Shown in pieces: positions 17,078 to 26,605 of a DNA stretch of 64,000 bases. Source of the DNA: Bradyrhizobium sp. DOA9 (GTDB lineage Bacteria > Pseudomonadota > Alphaproteobacteria > Rhizobiales > Xanthobacteraceae); assembly GCF_000617845.2 (NCBI RefSeq), contig NZ_DF820425.1, positions 6,268,741 through 6,332,740 of the forward strand, given 5' to 3'. A program made the translations under genes and the position numbers. Below the pieces are notes generated by a model, which saw only the letters and a list, made by a program, of their open reading frames with translations, searched no databases and was not told the origin of the DNA. How positions within the stretch are numbered: the stretch's first letter is position 1; every line of letters starts with the position of its first letter.

Positions 17078-17131
17078 ATGAATATCCCAGCAAGGCTGAG
17101 CCTCGCCGGGTCAGTCCGGGATCAGGGATGA
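17078..17131 (+). CDS. possible 17-aa leader ORF coupled to dehydrogenase gene
   Basis: An ATG preceded by AGGA (6-base spacing) opens a 17-codon frame reading MNIPARLSLAGSVRDQG. Its TGA overlaps the ATG of the next gene (ATGA). The leader has a better ribosome site than the main gene, so translation of the two may be coupled. It has no regulatory codon run that would suggest attenuation. It could be chance, given its length. Confidence 0.3.
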   Translation: MNIPARLSLAGSVRDQG

Positions 17132-20103
17132 CGAACGCCTCCTCGCTCGAACGGCGCCTGCGGTCGGAAGTGACCGGCGACGTCCTGTTCGACGGCTTCA
17201 GCCGCGGCCGCTACGCCACCGACGCCTCGTTCTACCAGATCATGCCGGCAGGCGTGGTGGTCCCCAAGACCATGGACGAGGCCTTGCGGGCGCTGGCGAT
17301 CGCGCGCGACGAGGGGCTGAAGGTCACCCCGCGCGGCGGCGGCACCTCGCAATGCGGCCAGACCGTCAATGACGGCCTCGTGGTCGATCTGTCCAAGCAC
17401 CTGAACCGCATCCTGTCGCTCGATGTCGAAGGCCGCACCTGCGTGGTCGAGCCCGGAATCGTGCTCGACGACCTCAACCGTCAACTCAAAAAGCACGGCC
17501 TGTGGTTTCCGGTCGACGTCTCCACGGCCTCGCGCGCCACCATCGGCGGAATGGCCGGCAACAATTCCTGCGGCGGCCGCAGCCTGCGCTACGGCACCAT
17601 GCGCGACAACACGCTCTCGATGGAGGCATCGCTCGCCGACGGCACGCTGAGCCGCTTCGGCGAGGTCTCGCGCGATCTCTCCGACGTCGAAGCCGGCGAC
17701 AGCACCCGGGCGCTGTTTCGCGACATGCTCGACCTCGGCACCCGCGAGGCCGACGAAATCGCCGCGCGCTTTCCAAAAGTGCAGCGCCGGGTCGGCGGCT
17801 ACAATCTCGATGCGCTGGTGCCGCGCAATGCGCCGAACAACATGGCGCATCTGTTGGTCGGGTCCGAAGGCACTCTCGCCTTCACCACCAAGGTCGAGCT
17901 GAAGCTGTGGCCCGTGATCCGCAACAAGGCGCTCGGCGTCTGCCACTTCGGCAGCTTCTACGAGGCGATGGATGCGGCCCAGCACCTCGTCAAGCTGAAG
18001 CCGATTGCGGTCGAGCTGGTCGACCGCACCATGATCGCGCTCGGCCGCGATATCGCGATGTTCGCACCCGTCATCTCCGCGGCGATCAAGGGCGATCCGG
18101 ACGCCGTGCTGGTGGTCGAATTCGCCGAAGAGGACCAGTCGGACAATCTGGTGCGTCTCAAGCAGCTGGGAGAGCTGATGGGCGATCTCGGCTTCGGCTG
18201 GACCAACGACACGCGCAAATGGGGCGGCGTGGTGGAGATCACCGAGCCGGCGCTGCAGAGCGGCATCGCCGATTTCCGCGCGGCCGGCCTCAATGTCATG
18301 ATGTCGATGAAGCAGGAGGGCAAGCCGGTTTCATTCGTCGAGGACTGCGCCGTGCCGCTGCCGCATCTCGCCGACTACACGGCGCGGCTGAACGACGTCT
18401 TCGCCAAGCACGGCACCAGCGGCACGATGTACGCGCACGCCTCGGAGGGCTGCCTGCATGTGCGCCCGGTTCTGAACCTGAAGCTGGAGAAGGACGTCAA
18501 GGCGATGCGCGCGATCGCCGAAGAGGCGTTCGCGCTGGTGCGCGAATACAAGGGCTCGCATTCCGGCGAACACGGCGACGGCCTGGTGCGCTCCGAGTTC
18601 CACGAGACCATGTTCGGCGAGCGTCTCGTCGCCGACTTCAGGGAGGTGAAGCAGCGCTTCGATCCCGCCGGCCTGCTCAATCCCGGCAAGATCGTCGATG
18701 CGCCCAGGATGGACGACCGCGCGCTGTTCCGCTTCAAGCCCGATTATCGCGTCGCGGAGCTCAAGACAAAACTCGACTGGTCCGCCTATCCCGGCGCCGG
18801 CGGCGGCTTCCAGGGCGCGGTCGAGATGTGCAACAACAACGGCGCCTGTCGCAAGCTCGAGGGCGGCGTGATGTGCCCGTCCTATCGCGCCACGCGAAAC
18901 GAGAAAGACGTCACGCGAGGACGAGCGAACACGCTGCGCCTTGCGATCTCCGGACAGCTCGGCTCCGATGCGCTCTCTTCCGACGAGATGATGGAAACGC
19001 TCAAGCTTTGCGTCTCCTGCAAGGCCTGCCGCCACGAATGCCCCACCGGCGTCGACATGGCCAAGATGAAGATCGAGGTGCTCGCGGCGCGCGCCGCCAG
19101 CCATGGCTTGACGCTGCGAGACCGGCTGGTCGGATATCTGCCGCGCTATGCCGGCCTGGCTTCGCGGTTCGCGCCACTGGCGAATTTGCGCAACGGCAGC
19201 CCGCTGTTGCGGAAGCTGTTCGAGCGCTTTGCCGGCATCAGCGCGCGCCGGGCCCTCCCCGCCTTCCGCCGCGACGTGTTCGTGCCGCCGGCCGAAAGCG
19301 TCGGACCTACGGACGGTCGTGAGGTCGTGCTGTTCAGTGATACTTTCAACCGCATCTATGAGCGCGAGAACCTGGAGGCAGCGCTGCGCGTGCTCACGGC
19401 CGGCGGCTATCGCGTGCATCTGCCGAAGCCGGTGAGCGGCAGCCGTCCGCTGTGCTGCGGCCGCACGTTCCTCTCGGCTGGTCTCGTCGACGAAGCCAAA
19501 GCCGAGCTCGACCGGCTGGTCTCGGCTTTCGCGCCCTTCGCGGTGCGCGGCGTGCCGATCGTCGGCCTCGAGCCGAGCTGCCTCCTGACGCTGCGGGACG
19601 AGCTCGCTTCACTGCGCAAGGACAATGATGCCAAGGCGGTCGGGGCCCATGCGCTGACCTTCGAGGAATTCCTGGTGCGCGAGGCCGAGGCCGGAAGGCT
19701 GCAATTGCCGCTCGGCACCGTCGCGGACAAGGCTGTCGTGCATGGCCATTGCCATCAAAAATCCTTCGGCGCCTTCAAGCCGGTCGAGCAGGTGCTGCGC
19801 CTCGTCCCGGGGCTGAAGGTCGAGACCATCGAGTCGAGCTGCTGCGGCATGGCCGGCGCGTTCGGCTATGGCGCCGACACGTACGATGCCTCGATCGAGA
19901 TGGCCGAGCTGTCGCTGCTGCCGGCCGTGCGGAAGGCTGACCGGAATACGCTCGTCGTCGCCGACGGCACCTCATGCCGGCACCAGATCCACGACGGCAC
20001 GAAGCGCGAAGCGCTTCACGTCGCGCGCGTGCTGGCCATGAGCCTCGATCGCGCCAAAACCAACGCCACCTCTCCAGCTGCAAAGGAAACCAGCCATGGC
20101 TGA
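17128..20103 (+). CDS. FAD-linked 2-hydroxyacid dehydrogenase fused to Fe-S/CCG subunit (GlcD-GlcF / YdiJ type)
   Basis: This 991-residue protein joins a GlcD-like flavoprotein to a GlpC/GlcF-like electron-transfer part. Residues 40-260 are the FAD-binding PCMH fold (TPRGGGTSQCGQ, GGMAGNNSCGGRSLRYG). Residues 270-530 are the FAD-linked oxidase C-terminus, ending SGEHGDGLVR and FDPAGLLNPGKI. Then come Fe-S cysteines (CNNNGACR...MCPSYRATR and CVSCKACRHECPTG near 635) and two CCG domains (LCCGRTFLSAG, SSCCGMAGAFGYG). Such proteins oxidise D-lactate, glycolate or D-2-hydroxyglutarate and pass electrons to the respiratory chain. It overlaps the GlcG-like gene by 8 bp. The exact hydroxyacid is not determined. 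Confidence 0.9.
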   Translation: MTNASSLERRLRSEVTGDVLFDGFSRGRYATDASFYQIMPAGVVVPKTMDEALRALAIARDEGLKVTPRGGGTSQCGQTVNDGLVVDLSKHLNRILSLDVEGRTCVVEPGIVLDDLNRQLKKHGLWFPVDVSTASRATIGGMAGNNSCGGRSLRYGTMRDNTLSMEASLADGTLSRFGEVSRDLSDVEAGDSTRALFRDMLDLGTREADEIAARFPKVQRRVGGYNLDALVPRNAPNNMAHLLVGSEGTLAFTTKVELKLWPVIRNKALGVCHFGSFYEAMDAAQHLVKLKPIAVELVDRTMIALGRDIAMFAPVISAAIKGDPDAVLVVEFAEEDQSDNLVRLKQLGELMGDLGFGWTNDTRKWGGVVEITEPALQSGIADFRAAGLNVMMSMKQEGKPVSFVEDCAVPLPHLADYTARLNDVFAKHGTSGTMYAHASEGCLHVRPVLNLKLEKDVKAMRAIAEEAFALVREYKGSHSGEHGDGLVRSEFHETMFGERLVADFREVKQRFDPAGLLNPGKIVDAPRMDDRALFRFKPDYRVAELKTKLDWSAYPGAGGGFQGAVEMCNNNGACRKLEGGVMCPSYRATRNEKDVTRGRANTLRLAISGQLGSDALSSDEMMETLKLCVSCKACRHECPTGVDMAKMKIEVLAARAASHGLTLRDRLVGYLPRYAGLASRFAPLANLRNGSPLLRKLFERFAGISARRALPAFRRDVFVPPAESVGPTDGREVVLFSDTFNRIYERENLEAALRVLTAGGYRVHLPKPVSGSRPLCCGRTFLSAGLVDEAKAELDRLVSAFAPFAVRGVPIVGLEPSCLLTLRDELASLRKDNDAKAVGAHALTFEEFLVREAEAGRLQLPLGTVADKAVVHGHCHQKSFGAFKPVEQVLRLVPGLKVETIESSCCGMAGAFGYGADTYDASIEMAELSLLPAVRKADRNTLVVADGTSCRHQIHDGTKREALHVARVLAMSLDRAKTNATSPAAKETSHG

Positions 20104-20524
20104 CCTCACACTCGACACCGCTCGAAAAATCCTCGACGCCGCCTTCGCAAAGGCCGGCGAGCTGAAGCTGAAGCCGCTGGTCGTCAGCATCCTGGATGCG
20201 CGCGGCGTGCTCAAGCTCGCGGCGGCGCAGGACGGCACCAGCCTGATGCGCGCCGAGATCGCGCATGGCAAGGCCTATGGCGCGCTCGCCATGGGCACGG
20301 GCTCGCGCGCTTTATTCCAGCGCGCACAGGAGCAGGCCTATTTCATCGATGCCGTGAACACGATCGCCAAGGGCGCGCTGGTGCCGGTCCCCGGCGGCGT
20401 GCTGATCATGGACGGCGCGACCCTGCTCGGCGCGGTCGGCGTCTCCGGCGACACGTCCGACAATGACGAGGCCTGCGCCGTGGCGGGGATCCAGGCGGCG
20501 GGGCTGAAGGCGAACGCGGGGTAA
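20096..20524 (+). CDS. GlcG/HbpS-like protein
   Basis: The 142-residue protein shows the GlcG/HbpS pattern: DTARKILDAAFAKAGEL, VVSILDARGVLKL, KAYGALAMG, VPVPGGVLIMDGATLLGAVGVSG and DNDEACAVAGIQAAG. Family members bind heme or corrinoids, or have unknown roles, and are often encoded with glycolate oxidase genes (glcDEFG), which matches the gene before it. The ATG lies within the end of that gene (ATGGCTGA overlap), so the two are translationally coupled. Its length is typical. Confidence 0.85.
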   Translation: MADLTLDTARKILDAAFAKAGELKLKPLVVSILDARGVLKLAAAQDGTSLMRAEIAHGKAYGALAMGTGSRALFQRAQEQAYFIDAVNTIAKGALVPVPGGVLIMDGATLLGAVGVSGDTSDNDEACAVAGIQAAGLKANAG

Positions 20525-20528
20525 TCTC

Positions 20529-20632
20529 GTCATTCCGGGGCGCGCGCAGCGCGAGCCTGGAATCCATCGTGCAACAGTTTATATCGACAAATGGATTCCG
20601 GGCTCGCGCCAAGTGGCGCGCCCCGGAATGAC
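20529..20632. repeat. 104-bp extragenic palindromic element
   Basis: The outer arms GTCATTCCGGGGCGCGC (20529-20545) and its complement (20616-20632) match over 17 bp without mismatch. Inner arms (GCGAGCCTGGAATCCAT against ATGGATTCCGGGCTCGC) also pair well. The element has the typical sequence of dispersed Bradyrhizobium intergenic repeats. It lies between convergent genes, where a large hairpin could end transcription from both sides. Confidence 0.85.
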
Positions 20633-20657
20633 AGCAGAGAGCAGTGCCCCTGCCTCT

Positions 20658-21440
20658 TCACCTCCCCGTCCAGACCGGCTTCCGCTTCTCGCTGAACGCC
20701 TTCAACCCTTCCTTGGCGTCCTCGGTCATCGCGAGCAGCGCGATCTGGCTTTCGGTGTAGGCGATGCTCTCGTCGAACGACATCGAGGCGATCGCGCGCA
20801 TGGCGTATTTGCCGCGGCGGATCGCGGTCGGGGATTTGTCGACGATGCGGCCGATCAACCAATCGATCTTGGCATCGAGCTCGGCGGCAGGCACGACATG
20901 GTTGAGCAGCCCCGCGGCCTGCGCGGCCCTGGCGTCGAACGGCTCGCCCGTGAGCGCCCATTCGTTGACGAGGCGGGGCGGCGCGATGCGTTGGAGCAGG
21001 CTGAGCACCTGCATCGGGAACACGCCGACCTTCACTTCCGGCAGGCCGAACACGACGTGATCGGCCGCAACCGCCATGTCGGTCATGCAGAGCAGGCCCA
21101 TGCCGCCGGCCATGCAGACGCCACCGAGGCGCGCAATCGCCGGCTTGGTGGCGTTCTGTGACACACGTAACAGATCGGCATAGTCGACATTTGGTTTGGA
21201 ATGATCCATCGCGAAAGCCGCGCCGGAATTCTGCAGGTCGGCGCCCGCGCAGAACGCCTTGTCGCCCGCGCCCGTCAGCACGATGACGCGGACGTCCTTG
21301 TCCTCATGCGCGTCGCGATAGGCTCTTGTGATCCCGGCGATGACCTCGCCGTTCAGTGCGTTGCGTTTCTCCGGCCGGTTGATGGTGATCCAGAACGCCT
21401 GCCCGTGCTTCTCAGTGATGACAGAAGTGGTGTCGGTCAT
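20658..21440 (-). CDS. enoyl-CoA hydratase/isomerase family protein
   Basis: This 260-residue crotonase-fold enzyme shows ITINRPEKRNALNGEV near residue 18, KAFCAGADLQ near 62, and GGVCMAGGMGLLCMTDMAVA near 104 (oxyanion hole). It ends FSEKRKPVWTGR. It is only distantly similar to the crotonase at 12742-13539. The start MTDTTSV was chosen because the upstream extension lacks protein character. It is transcribed away from the caspase-fold gene and toward the palindromic element. No pathway partner is adjacent, so the substrate is open. Confidence 0.87.
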   Translation of the reverse strand: MTDTTSVITEKHGQAFWITINRPEKRNALNGEVIAGITRAYRDAHEDKDVRVIVLTGAGDKAFCAGADLQNSGAAFAMDHSKPNVDYADLLRVSQNATKPAIARLGGVCMAGGMGLLCMTDMAVAADHVVFGLPEVKVGVFPMQVLSLLQRIAPPRLVNEWALTGEPFDARAAQAAGLLNHVVPAAELDAKIDWLIGRIVDKSPTAIRRGKYAMRAIASMSFDESIAYTESQIALLAMTEDAKEGLKAFSEKRKPVWTGR

Positions 21441-21606
21441 GGCATGCTCGCTTGCTTGGTCCCGCTTTGCAGCCATTTGCGGCACGTCGGGCCGCGCACG
21501 CAAGGGCAATCTGCAAGGTCGCGTCACCATAGCGTGTGGGCGCAACTTCGCTTCGCGATTGAAATGGGGCTTGCGCACGCTATCCTGACCGGAGATTTGA
21601 TCACCG

Positions 21607-22992
21607 ATGAGCCATTTCATGCGCGCCGCATTGATGTTGTTGCTGGCAGGACTGGTCGTGCTGAGCGGCGGTGCCGCATGCCATGCGGCCGACGCAGCGA
21701 AGATCGCGCTGGTCATCGGCAACGCGAAATATCCCGACAATGAGTTCGTCCTCAGCGACGTCGCCAACGATGCCCAGGACGTCGCCGAGGAATTGAAGCG
21801 CGGCGGCTTCGTCGTCGACAGGCAGAGCAATCTCACCGGCGATGCCATGCGACAGGTGCTGAGCCGCTTCTACGACCGCATCGAGCGCGGCGCTGTGGCG
21901 CTGATCTTCTTCGACGGCTTTGCCATCCAGTCCAACCGCCAGACCTATCTGCTGCCGGTCGACGCCCAGATCTGGACCGAGCCCGACGTCTCGCGCGACG
22001 GCTTCAGCCTCGACACCATCCTCGCCGAGATGAACACGCGCGGTGCCGCGATCAAGATCGCGCTGATCGACGCCTCCCGCCGCAACCCGTTCGAGCGGCG
22101 CTTCCGCCGCTATTCGGCGGGCCTCGCACCGGCGATCGCACCGAGCAATACGCTGGTGCTCTACTCCGCCGCGCTCGGCGCGGTCACGGCAAGCGGCAAG
22201 ACGGATCGCAGCCTGTTCGTCGCCGAGCTGCTGCGCGAAATGCGCGCGCCGAACATCAGCGCCGAGCAGGCCCTGACCAACACCAAGAACGGCGTGGTTG
22301 CCGCCACCAAGCGCGAGCAGGTGCCCTGGCTGTCCTCCTCGCTGACGACGGACTTCTCTTTCGCAAGCCCGGCGAAGCGGCCGGCAGACGACACGGTTCC
22401 GACCAAGCCGGAGGCGCAGACAATCGAGCCGCAGAAGCCGGTCTGCGAGGCGCCCCAGGCGGCGCCCGCCCCGAATGCGGACGAGCTGGCCCGAGATCCT
22501 GTCATCGCCGATCTCAGCCGCAGGATCACCGCCAACGCCAACGATACCATCTCGCGCTACAAGCGCGGCCAGGTCTACGCGATCAAGCGCGCCTATGCGC
22601 TCGCGATGCAGGATTTCGACGCGGTGCTCCGCCGCGCGCCCAGGGACGCGGAAGCCCTGAACAACCGCTGCTGGACCCGGACTGCGACCGGCGACCTGCA
22701 AGGCGCGCTCGCTGACTGCAATCTGGCGCTCCAGATCAACCCCGGCTTGAGCGATGCGCTCGACAGCCGCGGGCTCGTCAATCTCAAGCTCGGACGCAAT
22801 GCCGAGGCGATCAAGGATTACACCGACGCGATCCAGCGCAACCCGCGCTCCTCGTCGTCGCTGTTCGGCCGCGGCATCGCCGCGCGCAGAAGCGGCGGCG
22901 ACGGGGCCACCGACATCGCGCAGGCGAAGTCGATGAACCCTGACATCGCGAAGGAATTCGCAGGCTACGGTGTTTCGGAGTGCGCGCCTTGA
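21607..22992 (+). CDS. caspase-fold (peptidase C14-like) protein with TPR repeats, catalytic residues replaced
   Basis: This 461-residue exported protein has a signal peptide (residues 1-27, A-C-H-A-A) and a caspase-like domain at 31-260 that starts KIALVIGNAKYP. In active relatives the histidine lies in a GHG motif and the cysteine in DACR. Here the matching places read FFDGFAIQ (Phe105) and LIDASRRNPF (Ser157), so both catalytic residues are missing. A Pro-rich linker follows, then three or so TPR units at 310-450 (YKRGQVYAIKRAYALAMQDFD, ALNNRCWTRTATGDLQGAL, LVNLKLGRNAEAIKDYTDAI). It is likely a binding or scaffold protein. Its tail overlaps the convergent molybdopterin gene by 28 bp. Confidence 0.85.
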   Translation: MSHFMRAALMLLLAGLVVLSGGAACHAADAAKIALVIGNAKYPDNEFVLSDVANDAQDVAEELKRGGFVVDRQSNLTGDAMRQVLSRFYDRIERGAVALIFFDGFAIQSNRQTYLLPVDAQIWTEPDVSRDGFSLDTILAEMNTRGAAIKIALIDASRRNPFERRFRRYSAGLAPAIAPSNTLVLYSAALGAVTASGKTDRSLFVAELLREMRAPNISAEQALTNTKNGVVAATKREQVPWLSSSLTTDFSFASPAKRPADDTVPTKPEAQTIEPQKPVCEAPQAAPAPNADELARDPVIADLSRRITANANDTISRYKRGQVYAIKRAYALAMQDFDAVLRRAPRDAEALNNRCWTRTATGDLQGALADCNLALQINPGLSDALDSRGLVNLKLGRNAEAIKDYTDAIQRNPRSSSSLFGRGIAARRSGGDGATDIAQAKSMNPDIAKEFAGYGVSECAP

Positions 22993-25091
22993 GCCGAGGC
23001 CGCCTTCCTCATCCAGACCTTGTTGTCGTGGAACGCCGCGCCGCCGATCGGCGCGATGGTGTCCGCGCCCGTCAGCATGTTGATGCCGCGGCCGCCGATG
23101 TGATTGCTGTTGGGATGAACGGATTCGGCGATCAGGACACCGCGTTGCACGCCCTCGAACAGCGTTGCGATCAGCGTGGTCTCGCCGCGGCTATTGCCGA
23201 GGGTCACCGCATCGCCGTCGGCAATGCCGAGCGCGGCGGCATCTAACGGGTGGATCATCACGCTGGCCCTGCCCTCGCGCGCCTGCGAGGACGGCGTCTC
23301 GTTGAAGGTGGTGTTGAGGAAGCTGCGCGATGGGCTGGTCGCGAGCCGGAACGGATGGGCCTGATCGGTGTGCTCGATCACTGCCCAATGGTCCGGCAGA
23401 TCGGGCATCTTGTCGACATCGCCCATGGTGACGCCGAACGGCGGATGCGACCAATCGGCTTTGAAATGGAATTTGCCGTCGGCGTGAGCGAAGCCGTCGA
23501 GATAATGCGAGGTGCGGAAGTCCGGCTGCAGGTCGCGCCAGAGGTCGGCCTCGAGGCCGGCGATGTCGCCGTGATTGCTCAGCCTCAAGGTGGCGTCGAT
23601 CAACTCGCGCGGGCTCATCTCGAAGCCCGGATGCCTGGCGCCGAGCCGCGGCGCCAGCGCCTGCAACACCTCGTGGTTGGAGCGGCATTCGCCCGGCGGA
23701 TCGATCAGCTTCGCACCCACCGAGATGTGCTGATGGCCGCCGCCGTAATAGAGGTCGTCATGCTCCATGAACATGGTCGCCGGCAGGACGATGTCGGCCA
23801 TCTGCGCCGTCTCGGTCATGAACTGCTCGTGTACCGCCACGAACAGATCCTCGCGGGCAAAACCCTGCCGCACCAGCGCCTGCTCCGGCGCCACCGTCAC
23901 CGGATTGGTGTTCTGGATCAGCATCGCCTTGACCGGGCCCTTGCCCTGCAGCGCTTCCGCATCGCCGGTGAGGATACGTCCGATCTGCGACTGGTCGAGC
24001 GCGCGCGTCGACTTGTCGATCGCGTCGTGGCCCTCGATGATGGATTCGTTGAAGTGCCACAGCGCGAAATTGTTGAAGAAGGCACCGCCGCCTTCATACT
24101 GCCAGGCGCCGGTCACCGCGGGAATGCAATTGGCCGCGTGCATCTGCGTGGCACCGTTGCGGCTGCGTGTGAAGCCGTAGCCGAAGCGGAAGAAGGTGCG
24201 CTTGGTTTCGCCAACCGCCTTCGCGAACGCTTCGATCTCGGACACGGGCACGCCGCAGATGGCTGACGCCCATTCCGGGGTGCGCGTCTTCAGATGCGCC
24301 TCGAGCTCGGCTGGGCAATCGGTGTACTTGTCCATGTAGGCGCGGTCGGCATAGAAGTCGCGGAACAGGACATGCATGACGCCGCAGGCGAAGGCACCGT
24401 CGGTGCCGGGGCGCAGGATGATCCTGATGTCGGCCTGCTTCATGGTGTCGTTGTCGTAGATGTCGACCGCCGCGATTTTCGCGCCGCGCTCCTTGCGGGC
24501 GCGCGAGGCGTGCGTCATCACGTTGACCTGGGTGTTGACCGGATTGGTGCCCCAGATCACGACGAGATCGGACAGCGCCATCTCGCGCGGATCGACGCCG
24601 GCGATCTTGCCGGTGCCGATCGCAAAGCCGATGCGCGCGACATTGGCGCAGATGGTCTGATAGAAGCGCGAATATTTCTTCACATGGGTGAGACGGTTGA
24701 GCCCGTCCCGCATCACGAGACCCATGGTCCCCGCGTAGTAATAGGGCCAGATCGATTCTGCGCCGAACTCGCGCTCGGCCGCGTTGAAGCGCTGCCCGAT
24801 CTCGTCCAGCGCCTCGTCCCAGGGGATCCGCGCGAATTGACCTGAACCTTTGGGGCCGGTGCGGCGCAGCGGATAGATCAGCCGCTCGGGGTGATGGATG
24901 CGCTCGGCATAGCGGGCGACCTTGGCGCAGACGACGCCGGCCGTGTAGGTCTGCTTCTTCGAACCGCGGACGCGGCCGATGCTACGGCCTTCGACCACCT
25001 CGACATCGAGGGCGCAGGCCGAGGGGCAATCATGCGGGCAGGTCGAATGGCGGATCTCGATCTTCGGGTTGATCTTGGCGTGCTGGTTCAT
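22965..25091 (-). CDS. molybdopterin-dependent oxidoreductase (DMSO reductase family)
   Basis: This 708-residue catalytic subunit has an N-terminal [4Fe-4S] site (CPHDCPSAC, fourth Cys in GVVCAKVARY) and the bis-MGD domains (LVVIWGTNPVNTQVN, GATQMHAANCIPAVTGAW, LIQNTNPVTVAPEQ). The C-terminal cap domain ends in SVHPNSNHIGGRGINML. No Tat signal is seen, so it is probably cytoplasmic. Such enzymes act on formate, S-oxides or N-oxides, and the substrate cannot be inferred. No electron-transfer subunit is adjacent. The start MNQHAKINPK is assumed; a start 14 codons upstream is possible. Confidence 0.85.
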   Translation of the reverse strand: MNQHAKINPKIEIRHSTCPHDCPSACALDVEVVEGRSIGRVRGSKKQTYTAGVVCAKVARYAERIHHPERLIYPLRRTGPKGSGQFARIPWDEALDEIGQRFNAAEREFGAESIWPYYYAGTMGLVMRDGLNRLTHVKKYSRFYQTICANVARIGFAIGTGKIAGVDPREMALSDLVVIWGTNPVNTQVNVMTHASRARKERGAKIAAVDIYDNDTMKQADIRIILRPGTDGAFACGVMHVLFRDFYADRAYMDKYTDCPAELEAHLKTRTPEWASAICGVPVSEIEAFAKAVGETKRTFFRFGYGFTRSRNGATQMHAANCIPAVTGAWQYEGGGAFFNNFALWHFNESIIEGHDAIDKSTRALDQSQIGRILTGDAEALQGKGPVKAMLIQNTNPVTVAPEQALVRQGFAREDLFVAVHEQFMTETAQMADIVLPATMFMEHDDLYYGGGHQHISVGAKLIDPPGECRSNHEVLQALAPRLGARHPGFEMSPRELIDATLRLSNHGDIAGLEADLWRDLQPDFRTSHYLDGFAHADGKFHFKADWSHPPFGVTMGDVDKMPDLPDHWAVIEHTDQAHPFRLATSPSRSFLNTTFNETPSSQAREGRASVMIHPLDAAALGIADGDAVTLGNSRGETTLIATLFEGVQRGVLIAESVHPNSNHIGGRGINMLTGADTIAPIGGAAFHDNKVWMRKAASAQGAHSETP

Positions 25092-25312
25092 GTCCCAGTT
25101 CGTAACACCAAAATACCGGTCAGCCGAGCGCATTTATCCGGCAAGCCCCATGCGATTTGCTCAAGCCGCGCGCCAGTAGGTCCTGCTGCGATTGCGAAGG
25201 AAGCCCCGCCGGTCGGCCGCGCGACCTTTAAGCGCAACCCAAGCTACGCCTTTCGCTGCTTGTGCAACTTGGTCAGACCACTCGGCGAACAGCGTGCTGC
25301 TCCCTGCGGCTG

Positions 25313-26605
25313 CTAGCCCTTGTAGCCCATCAGGAGGCGCGGCAGCCACAGCGAGAAGGCAGGGACATAGGTCACGAACATCAGGGCTGCGATCAGCGCG
25401 GCATAGAACGGCAGGATGGTGCGCATCACGGCGCCGACCGAGATGCCGCCGATGGCACAGCCGACGAATTGCGTCGTTCCGACCGGCGGGGTGTTGAGCC
25501 CGAGGGCGCAATTGATCAGCATCAGCATGCCGAACTGCACCGGGTCCATGCCCGCCTTGATCGCGATCGGCAGGAAGATCGGGGTGCAGATCAGGATGGT
25601 CGCCGCCATGTCCATGAACGTGCCGAGCACGAACAGAATGATGTTGATGAGCAGGAAGATCACCCAGGGCTGCGTCGACACCTTGCTCATCATCGCGCCG
25701 GCGAGATCCGCCACCTCGTAGAGTCCCATCAGGTACTGGAACATGGTGGAGACGCCGATCAGCAGCAGCACCACGCCCGTCGTCTTCACCGCCTTGGCGG
25801 CGGCGCGCAGGAAGTTGCCCCAGGTCATGGTGCGGTAGATGAAGAAGGTCAGCAGGATGGTGTAGGTGACGGCGATGGCCGCCGATTCGGTAGCCGTGAA
25901 GACGCCGGACAGAATGCCGGCCAGGATGATGCCGACGATCAGAAGCCCCGGCAGCGCGGCCGCCAGCGAGCGGACGACCTCGGCCCAGCCGGGGAATTTG
26001 CCGGCCGGATAGCCGCGCTTCACCGCGACCGCGTAGGCGGCGACCAGCATGCACACCATCAGCACCAGTGCCGGCAGGAGGCCGGCCGCGATCAGCGCGC
26101 CGATCGAGACCTTGCCGCCGGCCGCCAGCGCATAGATGATCATGTTGTGGCTGGTCGGCATCAGGGCGCCCACCAGCGAGGCGTGGGTGGTGACGTTGAC
26201 GGCGTAGTCGGTGTCGAAGCCCTCCTTCTTCATCATCGGGATCATCACCGCGCCCATCGCCGACACGTCGGCCACGGGTGAGCCCGAGACGCCGCCGAAC
26301 AGCGTGCAGGCGACCACGTTCGACATGCCGAGACCGCCGCGGATGTGCCCGACCAGGTTCTTGGCGAGTTGCACGATCTTGTCGGCGACGCCGCCATGCA
26401 GCATCAGCTCACCGCTGAAAACGAAGAACGGAATGGCGAGGAAGGAGAAGATGTTCATCCCCGACATCATCTGCTGGAAAATGACGGCGACCGGCAGGCC
26501 CTCGTAGAGGATGGTGCAGATCGCCGACAGGCCGATCGCGAAGGCGACCGGAACGCCGAGGATCAGAAAGCCGAAGAAGGTGGCGCCGAGGATGATCAGT
26601 TCCAT
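25313..26605 (-). CDS. dctM: TRAP transporter large permease DctM
   Basis: The 430-residue membrane protein has 12 or more hydrophobic helices and family marks: FFGFLILGVPVAFAIGLS at the start, IPFFVFSGELMLHGG, GGVSGSPVADVSAMG, and LGLNTPPVGTTQF near 370. DctM is the ion-coupled channel subunit of TRAP uptake systems for organic acids. The start overlaps the end of dctQ by 10 bp, which indicates translational coupling. It is the last gene of a dctP-dctQ-dctM set. Confidence 0.93.
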   Translation of the reverse strand: MELIILGATFFGFLILGVPVAFAIGLSAICTILYEGLPVAVIFQQMMSGMNIFSFLAIPFFVFSGELMLHGGVADKIVQLAKNLVGHIRGGLGMSNVVACTLFGGVSGSPVADVSAMGAVMIPMMKKEGFDTDYAVNVTTHASLVGALMPTSHNMIIYALAAGGKVSIGALIAAGLLPALVLMVCMLVAAYAVAVKRGYPAGKFPGWAEVVRSLAAALPGLLIVGIILAGILSGVFTATESAAIAVTYTILLTFFIYRTMTWGNFLRAAAKAVKTTGVVLLLIGVSTMFQYLMGLYEVADLAGAMMSKVSTQPWVIFLLINIILFVLGTFMDMAATILICTPIFLPIAIKAGMDPVQFGMLMLINCALGLNTPPVGTTQFVGCAIGGISVGAVMRTILPFYAALIAALMFVTYVPAFSLWLPRLLMGYKG

